Origin: a virus
Length of the DNA stretch: 52,290 bases
Direction: 5' to 3' (one strand)
Virus record (IMG/VR): IMGVR_UViG_3300037628_000403
Coordinates: 1-52,290 of that record
Positions 12,714 to 20,880 of this stretch are shown piece by piece; the stretch's first letter is position 1; the number at the start of each line of letters is the position of its first letter. The notes below the pieces were generated by a model. It was not told where the DNA came from. It was given only the letters and a program-made list of their open reading frames with translations, and searched no databases. The position numbers and the translations under genes were made by a program.

Positions 12714-15534
12714 CTTGGCCCTGAGGACTGAGTATAGCTTCAAGAACTGTTTCGGCCCAATCAAAGCAATTGCCGAAGGGCAATCGGTAGTTGGCATTGC
12801 CGACGTTAACAACACGTTTGGGCATGTTGCTTTCGAGCAGATCTGTATTAAGGCATTTGCAAAGCCAGTCTTTGGTGTTCGTCTAATGGTAGTTGACGGA
12901 GACCTTGATGAAAAAATCAAAAGACATGGTCCAGTCTACATTTTCCTGGCCAAGAATGACGATGGCCTTTCAGAAATAAATGACTTGGTAAAGCAAGCTT
13001 ATGATAATTTCTACTATCATCCGAGGATCAACAAAACGATTCTCAAAAGGGTAAGTGAAAATGTATTTGTAATCACCGACAACTTCACGAGTCCTGATCG
13101 AGTTGATTACATCGCGCTAACTACCACTACTCCAAAAGCAGTGGCTGAATGGGATCTCCCAAAGGTAGCAATAAATTTTAACTTCTATCCAACAGCCGCA
13201 GACAGGGAAGTTTATCAGTTGCTTGCCGGCAGTCGTAATGGAAAGCCGATGTTTGAAAACCAGACATACCCTCAGTATATTTTGGGGGATGATGAGTGGT
13301 CGCGGCTTTGGCCTGATAATCCAGAGGCGCTGGATAACACCAAGAAGATTGCCGATGCTTGTAACGCCAGTTTGAAAAAGTCTGGGATGATTAAATACAA
13401 CGGCAAAATAAATTTGAAGAGCCTGTGTAGAATGGGAGCAAGACGACGCGGCATTGATTTAGAAGGCACGGTGTACGGTGATCGGTTGGATAGTGAGCTG
13501 AAGCTGATTGAGGAAAAGGAATACACCGATTACTTTCTCATCGTGGCTGAAATGGTTCGCGATGCCAAGAAGAAAATGTTTGTTGGGCCATCGCGTGGGT
13601 CTTCCGCTGGATCGCTGGTTTGCTATTTGATAAACATTACTGAAGTTGATCCTATCGAATTCGGTTTGCTCTTTGAGCGGTTCATTGATATCAACCGGCA
13701 CGACCTTCCAGACATTGACGTTGACTTTCCAGATACAAAAAGAAAGTTAGTCATCAAAGACTTAGCAAAGAAACACGGCAAAGATAACGTAGCGCACATC
13801 GCGACAATCTCCAGGCTGAAACCAAAATCGGCAATCGGAGAATTCGCAATGGAGCTTGGTATACCTGCCTATGAAACTGACGCAGTCAAAGACGCGATCA
13901 TCGAAAGGTCTGGTGGTGATGCTCGTGCTGCTATGTGCGTGGCGGATACATTTGAAACTACTGAAGTTGGGAAAGCGTTTATTCAGCAATACCCAGCGAT
14001 GAAATTAGTTTCTAGAATTGAAAGCCACGCGAGACATGCTGGAGTTCACGCGGCTGGTATCCTTGTAAGCAACGATCCAATTACAAAATACGTCGGAGTG
14101 AATACCCGCGACAATGTCGCGATGATGGATGGTAAGGATGCCGAGTACATTAATCTTTTGAAGATCGATGTGCTTGGATTGAGAACGCTTGCTATTCTTG
14201 AAGAGGTGGCCGACATGATTGGGATGAGCTATTCTGATTACTACAAGTTGCCGCTTGACGATAAGAAAACGCTCGACATCTTCAACGACATGCGGCTGTC
14301 TGGGATATTCCAATTCCAAGGGTACGCTCTTCAATCTACAACAAGGGAAATGGGAGTCCATGATTTCAACGACATCGTAGTCATCACTGCGCTTGCTCGA
14401 CCTGGCCCGCTACACTCAGGCGGTACACAATTATATATTAGCAGAAAGATTGGCGAGACGCCGGTGGAATATCTCAGTGATGATCCGGCAGTAGTCAGGA
14501 ATACAAAAGAGACTCTTGGGATTATCATCTACCAAGAACAGCTAATGATGATTGGAAAAGATTACGGTGGATTGTCCTGGAAGGATGTTAGTGCGTTGCG
14601 ACGCGCCGCCTCAAAAAGTCTTGGTGAAGAATTCTTCGGGAAATACAAAGACGCATTCCTGAAAGGCACAAGGTCAAGAGGAATCAAAGATGAAGAGGCA
14701 GTTTCAGTTTGGGAGAACATGGTTACGTTTGGATCTTGGGGTTTCAATAAATCCCATGCTGTATCCTACGCAATGATTTCGTACTGGACTGCTTGGGCCA
14801 AAGCCAACCATCCGTTGGAATTCGCCGTTGCTAATATGAACCATGCGAAAAGTGAAGGTGACGCGGTCAAGTTGCTAAGGGATATGGTTGAGAACGATGG
14901 CATCGAGTATACTGCGTTTGACCCTGACGAGTCAGTTGCAAAGTGGACGGTCAAAGATGGGAAGATGCTTGGCGGATTATTAAGCATACCTGGAATTGGC
15001 CCAAAGAAGGCAGCCGACATTATCAAGAGAAGAAACGGGGCAAAGAATTTCACGCCATCGATGGTAGAGAAACTCATGAACCCCAATACAGTTTTTGAAA
15101 TCCTGTTTCCTTGTAGGCATTTTTGGGGCGACATTTACGAGAATCCAAAACGACACGGGCTTAACAAAGCGCCTGTGATGTTGAGGGATATAACTGAGCC
15201 TGGTACTTACGTCTTCATCGGACGCTTGGTTGATAGGAACCTTCGTGATTTGAACGAGTATCAGTCAGTCGTGAAACGTGGCGGAACAATCATCACGGAT
15301 CATACTTTGTTTCTCAACCTGACTGTTGAGGATGATACTGACTCTATCATCTGTACGATTGATAGGTACAAGTATCAAGAGATAGGAAGAGTGATTGCTG
15401 AAACTGGGAAGATAGACAAAGACTGGTATTTAATCAAGGGCAAGATTCGCGACAAGTGGCGACGAATCAGTGTTCAAGAAATTATGAAACTGGAGGTTGG
15501 AAAACATGGATGTAGACCCGACAACACTGTATAG
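12706..15534 (+). CDS. dnaE: DNA polymerase III alpha subunit-like (C-family, DnaE type)
   Basis: The 942-residue protein has the C-family core: VGPSRGSSAGSLVCYL (about residues 301-316), catalytic PDIDVDF with D336 and D338, and the third acid D488 in KIDVLGLRTL. A helix-hairpin-helix LSIPGIGPKKAADI lies near residue 765. The N-terminal PHP domain is degenerate: the usual HLHSxYS start reads LALRTEYS, so metal-dependent activity there is doubtful and proofreading probably comes from the exonuclease upstream. At 942 residues it is shorter than the 1160 of E. coli DnaE, with a reduced C-terminus; I see no clear OB or clamp-binding peptide. It is the replicative polymerase of the phage. Confidence 0.9.
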   Translation: MINLALRTEYSFKNCFGPIKAIAEGQSVVGIADVNNTFGHVAFEQICIKAFAKPVFGVRLMVVDGDLDEKIKRHGPVYIFLAKNDDGLSEINDLVKQAYDNFYYHPRINKTILKRVSENVFVITDNFTSPDRVDYIALTTTTPKAVAEWDLPKVAINFNFYPTAADREVYQLLAGSRNGKPMFENQTYPQYILGDDEWSRLWPDNPEALDNTKKIADACNASLKKSGMIKYNGKINLKSLCRMGARRRGIDLEGTVYGDRLDSELKLIEEKEYTDYFLIVAEMVRDAKKKMFVGPSRGSSAGSLVCYLINITEVDPIEFGLLFERFIDINRHDLPDIDVDFPDTKRKLVIKDLAKKHGKDNVAHIATISRLKPKSAIGEFAMELGIPAYETDAVKDAIIERSGGDARAAMCVADTFETTEVGKAFIQQYPAMKLVSRIESHARHAGVHAAGILVSNDPITKYVGVNTRDNVAMMDGKDAEYINLLKIDVLGLRTLAILEEVADMIGMSYSDYYKLPLDDKKTLDIFNDMRLSGIFQFQGYALQSTTREMGVHDFNDIVVITALARPGPLHSGGTQLYISRKIGETPVEYLSDDPAVVRNTKETLGIIIYQEQLMMIGKDYGGLSWKDVSALRRAASKSLGEEFFGKYKDAFLKGTRSRGIKDEEAVSVWENMVTFGSWGFNKSHAVSYAMISYWTAWAKANHPLEFAVANMNHAKSEGDAVKLLRDMVENDGIEYTAFDPDESVAKWTVKDGKMLGGLLSIPGIGPKKAADIIKRRNGAKNFTPSMVEKLMNPNTVFEILFPCRHFWGDIYENPKRHGLNKAPVMLRDITEPGTYVFIGRLVDRNLRDLNEYQSVVKRGGTIITDHTLFLNLTVEDDTDSIICTIDRYKYQEIGRVIAETGKIDKDWYLIKGKIRDKWRRISVQEIMKLEVGKHGCRPDNTV

Positions 15535-16597
15535 CAAGGACGCGGCTGGGACAATTCGTTTTTGGAGAATTGAGGCGATTGATTTTGAAATCATAATCAC
15601 CCACGGCGTCGTAGGTGGTGAAGAGCAGGAAAAGACTGAAGAGGTTGAGGAAGGATTGGCAGGACGGTCCCAAGAGGACCAGGTGCTTTCAAGAATCAAT
15701 TCTAGGATTGGCAAGAAAAAGGACAAAGGCTATGTTACATCGATTGATGCTGCGGTTGAAGGATCACGTGGGAACGCATTGGGATTAGCCAGGCCGATGC
15801 TTGCCAGGAAATTCAAAGACATACACAAGCGTGATTTGTCCCAGGCCAAATTGGATATTGCTTGCTTCCAGTACAAGTATGACGGTCACCGTTGTTTAAT
15901 AACCAAACAACACGGAAGGGTGATTGCCTACTCCCGCAATGGGAAGTTGATGACTTCCATCGGGCACATCATTGACTCGATGATTATCCCTGAAGGGGTA
16001 ACGCTTGATGGCGAGCTTTATCATCATGGGACGCACCTCCAGACAATTTCCAGTTGGGTGAAGAGAAAGCAAGCGAGCACTCTCAAGCTGAAATACATGT
16101 GTTACGACGCCATGGTGCCCGGGAATTATCTTGATCGCTTGGCAATCCTAGAGACAATCCATCTTGGGGATAATGCGATGTTGGCACCGACCACGGTGGG
16201 TGGGACCACTTACGCGGGAATCAATCTCAAACTTGCCGAGGCAAGGCGCTTGGGCTATGAGGGTTTGATCATCAGGCCTCACGGATACAAGTATGAAGAT
16301 GGCAAGCGTTCAAAAGGTCTTATCAAAGTGAAGACCTGGATGGACGATGAGTTTAGGGTTGTTAGGATTGAGGCATCAGCCGATGGCTGGGCCGTTTTGC
16401 GTTGTGCGTTAAATGACGACACGGGCAGAACATTTGGGGTAAGTGCTCCTGGTGATATGCCAACGAGGGAACGCACGCTAACAAATAAAGAGGACTTCAT
16501 CGGCAAGAGTGTAAAGGTGGAGTTTGCTTGTTACACGGTGGAAAAGAAACCGTTCCACCCAGTAGCAATTTGTTGGCGAGAGAAGGGGGAAGAGTGA
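15506..16597 (+). CDS. ATP-dependent DNA ligase with N-terminal WGR-like domain
   Basis: The 363-residue protein has ligase motif I YKYDGHR with nucleotidyl-acceptor K124, motif III-like TLDGELYHHG, motif IV YEGLIIR and motif V LIKVKTW, then an OB-like C-terminus. The first 75 residues (RFWRIE...THGVVGGEEQ...DKGYV) resemble a WGR domain, which some phage ligases carry. I chose ATG 15506 because GGAGG lies 9 bases upstream; it overlaps the polymerase gene by 29 bases. It probably seals Okazaki fragments and recombination nicks. Confidence 0.88.
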   Translation: MDVDPTTLYSKDAAGTIRFWRIEAIDFEIIITHGVVGGEEQEKTEEVEEGLAGRSQEDQVLSRINSRIGKKKDKGYVTSIDAAVEGSRGNALGLARPMLARKFKDIHKRDLSQAKLDIACFQYKYDGHRCLITKQHGRVIAYSRNGKLMTSIGHIIDSMIIPEGVTLDGELYHHGTHLQTISSWVKRKQASTLKLKYMCYDAMVPGNYLDRLAILETIHLGDNAMLAPTTVGGTTYAGINLKLAEARRLGYEGLIIRPHGYKYEDGKRSKGLIKVKTWMDDEFRVVRIEASADGWAVLRCALNDDTGRTFGVSAPGDMPTRERTLTNKEDFIGKSVKVEFACYTVEKKPFHPVAICWREKGEE

Positions 16598-16806
16598 TGG
16601 GGCAACACGCAGACGACGCTATTGAAATGATAGAGCACGCGAATGAATTGGCCGCGTCACACAGGGCAGGCAGGTGCGGAGGGTTTGAAAACGGATGCCC
16701 GGTTTGTGACGGATTGATTAACATGGGCGAGCCCGATGGTGATGAGCCTGACCCGCTAGCACCACGTAGCAAACTGCCTGACGCGTTTTCAAGGAGAAGG
16801 CGATGA
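16597..16806 (+). CDS. Small Cys-containing hypothetical protein
   Basis: The 69-residue product starts at ATG 16597, overlapping the ligase stop as TGATG and preceded by AAGGGGGAAG. CGGFENGCPVC near residue 27 could bind one metal ion. The C-terminus is acidic, then basic (SRRRR). No family is recognised. It overlaps the XRE gene start by 4 bases. Confidence 0.55.
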   Translation: MGQHADDAIEMIEHANELAASHRAGRCGGFENGCPVCDGLINMGEPDGDEPDPLAPRSKLPDAFSRRRR

Positions 16807-17063
16807 GTAACTTCAAAAGATCAACAGACGTGGAGTGGGCAAGGTTGGCAAAAGCACTTGGCCGTAGAATTGCCAAGCAACGGGGGATAGGGGATATTTC
16901 CCAACATGAATTAGGGCGACGCACTGGTATTTCCAGGTCATCAATCGCCAACTATGAAACAGGTGTTAACCTGCCAAGTGCAATGCATCTTTTAAGATTG
17001 GCCAGGATGCTCCGCGTCACCACAGATTACCTGTTAGGCAAGGAGGTTGGTGATGGAAATTGA
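16803..17063 (+). CDS. XRE-family helix-turn-helix regulator
   Basis: The 86-residue protein is a single Cro/CI-type HTH domain: GRRIAKQRGI, then ISQHELGRRTGISRSSIANYETG (about residues 36-58, the turn and recognition helix), then a MHLLRLARMLRVTTDYLLG end typical of the XRE fold. There is no dimerisation or cleavage domain, so it is Cro-like rather than CI-like. It could bind the palindromes at 8909-8928, 7487-7502 or the 17-bp repeats; none of these is shown. Confidence 0.85.
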   Translation: MSNFKRSTDVEWARLAKALGRRIAKQRGIGDISQHELGRRTGISRSSIANYETGVNLPSAMHLLRLARMLRVTTDYLLGKEVGDGN

Positions 17064-17319
17064 GATCACCCTTGCGTTCAAGGATCTGCGAAACAAGATG
17101 AAGGTCATCGGCACCTGCGAGGGTGGTGAAATGTTCATGGGCAAACCTGATCGCTGGTGGGAGGCCGGTTTGTTCCGCTGCGAGAACGATCACATATCAA
17201 ACCACTTGTTGAAAAGTGACGCGCTAGGGGCAAGCGTTTGTATGTCTTGCTTTGGATTTGTGGTGCTTACCTTTCCGGAAGATGTTGACGGGCCAATTGT
17301 TATACCGGAGGTGAAATAG
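17053..17319 (+). CDS. Small zinc-ribbon-like hypothetical protein
   Basis: The 88-residue product starts at ATG 17053 after AGGAGG; TTG 17047 and GTG 17050 are alternatives. FRCENDH and CMSC pairs about 23 residues apart could bind zinc, and a beta-rich tail ends in Val/Pro. No family is recognised. It overlaps the XRE gene by 11 bases and touches the endolysin gene. Confidence 0.55.
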   Translation: MEIEITLAFKDLRNKMKVIGTCEGGEMFMGKPDRWWEAGLFRCENDHISNHLLKSDALGASVCMSCFGFVVLTFPEDVDGPIVIPEVK

Positions 17320-17741
17320 TGCTAAGTAGAAGATCAACCTATATGCTACACCAGTGCCACCCAGACCTCATCAGGCTATTTCTTGAGGTGTCGATACACA
17401 CCAACATCAAGATACTTTGCGGCAAGCGAGGCCAAGAAGAACAGACGCGCATGTTTGAAATGGGGCGCAGCAAAGTTGAGTGGCCGAATAGTTTACACAA
17501 TGCCCATCCAACCGTTGGCCCTCGTAGGGTGTCCCACGCGGTTGATGTTTCTCCTGATCCTATCCCATTCAAGTGGGGACAGGATTGGAAAGATCGCGTC
17601 AAGTTCTATGAGATCGCCGCAGTTGTGCGCTATGAAGCAAGGCGCATGAATTTGAGTATTCGATGGGGCGGTGATTGGGATGGTGACGGGGATTACAAAG
17701 ACCAGACCTTTGACGATTTGCTACACTTTGAAATTCATTGA
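17319..17741 (+). CDS. Endolysin, L-Ala-D-Glu peptidase (M15/VanY type)
   Basis: The 140-residue protein has the M15 layout: GKRGQEEQTRMFEMGRSK, then VSHAVDVSP (zinc-ligand His and Asp), IRWGGDWDGDGDY, and the final LLHFEIH with the last zinc His. This is the pattern of T5-like L-alanyl-D-glutamate endopeptidases, which cut the peptidoglycan stem peptide. GTG 17319 follows GGAGGTGAAATA. There is no signal peptide, so a holin is needed; the membrane protein at 18493-18801, across the convergent terminator, is the nearest candidate. Confidence 0.85.
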   Translation: MLSRRSTYMLHQCHPDLIRLFLEVSIHTNIKILCGKRGQEEQTRMFEMGRSKVEWPNSLHNAHPTVGPRRVSHAVDVSPDPIPFKWGQDWKDRVKFYEIAAVVRYEARRMNLSIRWGGDWDGDGDYKDQTFDDLLHFEIH

Positions 17742-17880
17742 AACGCTGTACAGTGCCTATATTTCTGCATAGGTCGTAGGATACCCGGTTACGATTTCCA
17801 CAGCTTAGGCGCGAACACAGGGGCCTTAGAAACGGTTCTATAGCCTCTGGATACAGAAAAAGCGAGACAACGATACAACG
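17742..17880 (+). other. Short non-coding island 3
   Basis: Between the endolysin and the zinc-finger gene there is no open frame of note. CACAGCTTAGGCGCGA (17799-17814) is the exact reverse complement of 5484-5499 in island 1, and CACAGGGGCC also occurs there (near 5352). The end reads CGATACAAC (17871-17879), a leader word also seen at 6384 and 51287. It is a third member of the CTAG/TTAG-rich island family. Confidence 0.5.
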
Positions 17881-17895
17881 ATGAAAGGTAAACAA

Positions 17896-18147
17896 ATGAA
17901 GAAAATTTCTCAATCAAGACATTACAAATGCGACAATTGTCCACGAAAGTTTCAAAGCAAGCGTGGGCGCAATATTCACAAAGCACATTGCGGGAAGGTC
18001 AGTAAAGGAATTCCAACTCGCATAGTTCAATCGCCGCCAGGCAAAGCGCCTGTGAGGAAGGTACGGGTCGCCACCAAAGGGGTGGAGGTTCACATAACAA
18101 TCTGCAATGGGACCGCAGATGTAGTTATCAAAAGTGGGGTACAGTAA
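17896..18147 (+). CDS. C2H2-type zinc finger protein
   Basis: The 83-residue product starts at ATG 17896 after GAAAGG; ATG 17881 is in frame and would add 5 residues. YKCDNCPRKFQSKRGRNIHK followed by AHC (about residues 10-32) is a near-classical C2H2 zinc finger, Cx2Cx12Hx2H then Cys, rare in phages but common in eukaryotes. The C-terminal half is basic, then beta-like. It may bind DNA or RNA. It overlaps the next gene as TAATG. Confidence 0.7.
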   Translation: MKKISQSRHYKCDNCPRKFQSKRGRNIHKAHCGKVSKGIPTRIVQSPPGKAPVRKVRVATKGVEVHITICNGTADVVIKSGVQ

Positions 18148-18440
18148 TGGGCAAGGTCAAGATTGTACGCGTGATTAAGAATTGGGATATGCGAAAGACA
18201 AGAGGTCTTGCATTTTCCTTACCAGCAAACCGTTTGAAGAAAGGCGAGGCACTGATTGCCTTTAATGCAAGCGGCACAATGGCTCGGCTGGTTGACTCTT
18301 GCCATAGCTGCATTACACTTTGGTCAAACGGTGGGGAAGTCTTTGATATCAACGCGGTGACTGCCAAGTTGAAGAAGGGGATGTTCATAGAGTTCATCAC
18401 CAAACAAAGAAAGGTAAAAGCGGCTCACAAAGCGGCATGA
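18147..18440 (+). CDS. Hypothetical basic protein
   Basis: The 97-residue product starts at ATG 18147. It has beta-strand-like stretches, one Cys pair (CHSC), and a very basic C-terminus (KQRKVKAAHKAA). I do not recognise it. It is the last gene of the plus-strand arm, followed after 5 bases by the convergent terminator. Confidence 0.55.
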   Translation: MGKVKIVRVIKNWDMRKTRGLAFSLPANRLKKGEALIAFNASGTMARLVDSCHSCITLWSNGGEVFDINAVTAKLKKGMFIEFITKQRKVKAAHKAA

Positions 18441-18445
18441 CAAAT

Positions 18446-18477
18446 GGTAGTATCCTCATCCCCAAGAGGATACTACC
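18446..18477. terminator. Convergent hairpin terminator between the two arms
   Basis: GGTAGTATCCTC (18446-18457) pairs perfectly with GAGGATACTACC (18466-18477) over an 8-base loop. It lies between the last plus-strand gene (stop 18440) and the last minus-strand gene (stop 18493). T-runs are absent on both sides, but the 12-bp stem and position make a two-way terminator likely. Confidence 0.8.
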
Positions 18478-18492
18478 ACCCCACCCCACGGG

Positions 18493-18801
18493 CTATCCAC
18501 CTTTTAAAATCTCTCCAATCATATTCGCAAGCGCGTACACCCCACCTCCAGCTGCACCCGCTCCGCCAAAAATACCAACCTGCTGCTTTACAGTTCGGTG
18601 ATCGGTGCGAACTGGAGCATTCAAATCGCATCTTTGTTCTAGAAGGTTGATCTGTCCGGCCACCTTTTCGTTGTTAACTTTCATTTCGAGATTGATTCCT
18701 TCTGTACGCTCCTTCACTTCTGATACTTGCTCGCCAATCGTATCAAGCTTGCTATGGATGTGCTTGATAGCACGTCTTAATTCTGGATCTTCAATTGCCA
18801 A
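18493..18801 (-). CDS. Membrane protein with coiled coil, XhlA/holin-like candidate
   Basis: The 102-residue product starts at TTG 18801 after AGGAG with 6-base spacing. Residues 5-65 are a charged coiled coil, followed by a single C-terminal hydrophobic, Gly/Ala-rich segment (VGIFGGAGAAGGGVYALANM) and a short tail. This is the XhlA-like layout of phage lysis accessory proteins and some holins. It is the last gene of the late operon and faces the endolysin across the terminator. It could be the holin or a helper; a tail-associated role cannot be excluded. Confidence 0.5.
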   Translation of the reverse strand: MAIEDPELRRAIKHIHSKLDTIGEQVSEVKERTEGINLEMKVNNEKVAGQINLLEQRCDLNAPVRTDHRTVKQQVGIFGGAGAAGGGVYALANMIGEILKGG

Positions 18802-18813
18802 AGTGTACTCCTA

Positions 18814-20388
18814 TTACCAAATCTTTGAAACGCTAATGGTGGCATTAACATCCATGTCACCGCCGTTATCGTGTGCACCCTGAACACGAACAATAGCTCC
18901 AGCAGATAAAAACAATTTCTCAGGTATCGTCATAAACGTATCACCACTCGCTGTCGGTGACCTCCTATCCTGACCGGTTGGACCAGTCAGCGCGCCATTG
19001 ATTGTAATGGCACCGTGCCGGAAGTCACCGACATTTGCTACCCCACCGGCAGCTGCAGTTGATTCATCAAATTGAATTACACCAACAATTTCGTACAGAC
19101 CGTCAGTTACAATCGTGCAACGATCTTTATTTGTTACCTGCTCCATCAATCCACCGACGTCATAAGCCTCGGTATCAAAATCAATGTTCGTTAGGGCGGC
19201 TTGGCCAATTGTAAACGCCGACGCAGTTGCTCTGACCCTGTGCTGTGTGACTGAACTGATAGTCTGATTCGCATTGACGGTTGCCGCCACAATCGCGTTT
19301 GAGATAAACTCGATAATATCGCCACCAGGCATTCGCACACCAGTGTTAGGATCGGCAGCGGTAGAAAGGCTTGGCAACAATACAGTCCCAGTCGGGCTGA
19401 GGAATGCTTGTGATACGCTACCAGTTTTCAGCCAAGACATCGCCAAGACACCACCGGCAGATACCCCAAAGTGATCGGCAACGATCCAGTAGAAACCAGA
19501 GTTCTTATCAGCAGTCCAGTAAAATGCCGGAGACCCAACAGACCCAGGCTGCGCGCCGATTCCATCAAGGCCAAACTCCAATCTCTTTGTTCCACCGGCG
19601 CTGTATGATACGGTGTCATCTGTCGACCAGTAGAACCCAGTGTTTCCATCGGTAACACCGGCACCGTTTCCAAATGTAAGTCCTGGCGTTCCAGCAGAAC
19701 CACCTGGTGCTATGATAGGCCCAAGCGCGTCACCGTCAACGTCAGTATTGCGCCCACTGATCAGACGCTCGATGGCCTCCACCCGCTTTGCAAAACTATC
19801 GTACACCTTGGTTGGGAATGACGTTCCAGTCCCACTGGGTGTAAGCATGCGTTGGTATTGATCACCGTCCATGAGAACGTTGACCAGCCTGGTGAAGCTT
19901 GTAAAGGCCGCCCCATCCCAAACTGCTGTATAGATATCCAAAACCTTTTGGACGGCCAATGTACTCAGTGATGGGATTCCGTTCGCATCCACCGCAACAT
20001 AGATTGTACTAGCGCCGCCTGTGTAGGGCAGAACGGCATCGATCAACAGTGCGCCACGAATCCCGTTTATCATTATGGGGCCGGACTGTAAAGTCAGTGA
20101 CGCCCCGCCGCCAGTTATGCTGGCCGCGTAGCTATGCGATCCGATGAACCCGCTATCACTGACGTCAATTGGCCCGTCAGCATCATCGACAACCATTAGG
20201 TCTTTGCCAAGTACCGCGTTGGATCCTCCAACTGCGTCAAGCGAATCAGCATTCGCATTGATAGCCAATCGCAACGCCAGGAAATTGGAATCCATATCAT
20301 CAGAGTATGTTTTGTACGCGCCTGCTCCGCCACCTTGCCCGCCGGAAAAGTCCTCAAAATAACTATCAGTATCAATCTTAACTGCCAT
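18814..20388 (-). CDS. Tail fibre or tail tip protein
   Basis: The 524-residue protein is rich in Gly, Ser, Thr, Asp and Ala with repeated short motifs such as GNGAGVTDGNTGFYWSTDDT and a related copy TADKNSGFYW about 50 residues on, typical of trimeric phage fibres. The C-terminal 100 residues (TVNANQTISSVTQHRVRA onward) look like a compact beta knob. Its place at the distal end of the tail genes supports receptor binding. No specific family is recognised. ATG 20388 follows AGGAGATAAAA. Confidence 0.65.
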   Translation of the reverse strand: MAVKIDTDSYFEDFSGGQGGGAGAYKTYSDDMDSNFLALRLAINANADSLDAVGGSNAVLGKDLMVVDDADGPIDVSDSGFIGSHSYAASITGGGASLTLQSGPIMINGIRGALLIDAVLPYTGGASTIYVAVDANGIPSLSTLAVQKVLDIYTAVWDGAAFTSFTRLVNVLMDGDQYQRMLTPSGTGTSFPTKVYDSFAKRVEAIERLISGRNTDVDGDALGPIIAPGGSAGTPGLTFGNGAGVTDGNTGFYWSTDDTVSYSAGGTKRLEFGLDGIGAQPGSVGSPAFYWTADKNSGFYWIVADHFGVSAGGVLAMSWLKTGSVSQAFLSPTGTVLLPSLSTAADPNTGVRMPGGDIIEFISNAIVAATVNANQTISSVTQHRVRATASAFTIGQAALTNIDFDTEAYDVGGLMEQVTNKDRCTIVTDGLYEIVGVIQFDESTAAAGGVANVGDFRHGAITINGALTGPTGQDRRSPTASGDTFMTIPEKLFLSAGAIVRVQGAHDNGGDMDVNATISVSKIW

Positions 20389-20397
20389 TTTTATCTC

Positions 20398-20880
20398 CTA
20401 AACTGGATCGCCGTTGGCGTCAACTATTCTTGTTAGTGGAAACGGATGTATTCCATCATTCCAATATGAGTCACCACCGATTCCTTGATAGAATTCAAAC
20501 GGCACTTTGTCATGTTTGTAGCCACGGCTCGTTTGTGAATCTGCTAGCTCGGTTGCCATATCATACTCTGTAATAGTAGCATCACCGGTGACCTTGTCGG
20601 CTGGTCCGATAATAACAAACCTGCCTCCAGCCATCTTTTTCATCAAGACAGCGCGACCAGGATCGGCATATGCCCGTCCACCATTATGCTCTCTGATTAA
20701 GACCTTACTCATAAATCTCGTTTGGCCTATATCAACTGAGACGACCCAAACATTACCGCCAGAAATGCTAGCGTCAACGCTGCGCATCACCCGTTCGCTG
20801 ATGACAGTGCCGACCAAGAATTCAGTTGAGTCCTTTATCTGGCGCTTGACGTATCGTGAAATATCACCTGAGTTTTCCAT
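20398..20880 (-). CDS. Hypothetical tail-associated protein
   Basis: The 160-residue product starts at ATG 20880 overlapping the previous stop (TAATG). It has a mixed beta pattern with VWVVSVDIGQTRFMSKVLIRE and FVIIGPADK, resembling the OB-like or hub-accessory proteins of phage tails. No family is recognised. It lies between a large tail-tip protein and the fibre. Confidence 0.6.
   Translation of the reverse strand: MENSGDISRYVKRQIKDSTEFLVGTVISERVMRSVDASISGGNVWVVSVDIGQTRFMSKVLIREHNGGRAYADPGRAVLMKKMAGGRFVIIGPADKVTGDATITEYDMATELADSQTSRGYKHDKVPFEFYQGIGGDSYWNDGIHPFPLTRIVDANGDPV

Noticed and set aside
17742-17880. Possible tRNA or transfer-messenger RNA
   Set aside because: No cloverleaf with acceptor stem and T-loop could be folded by eye.
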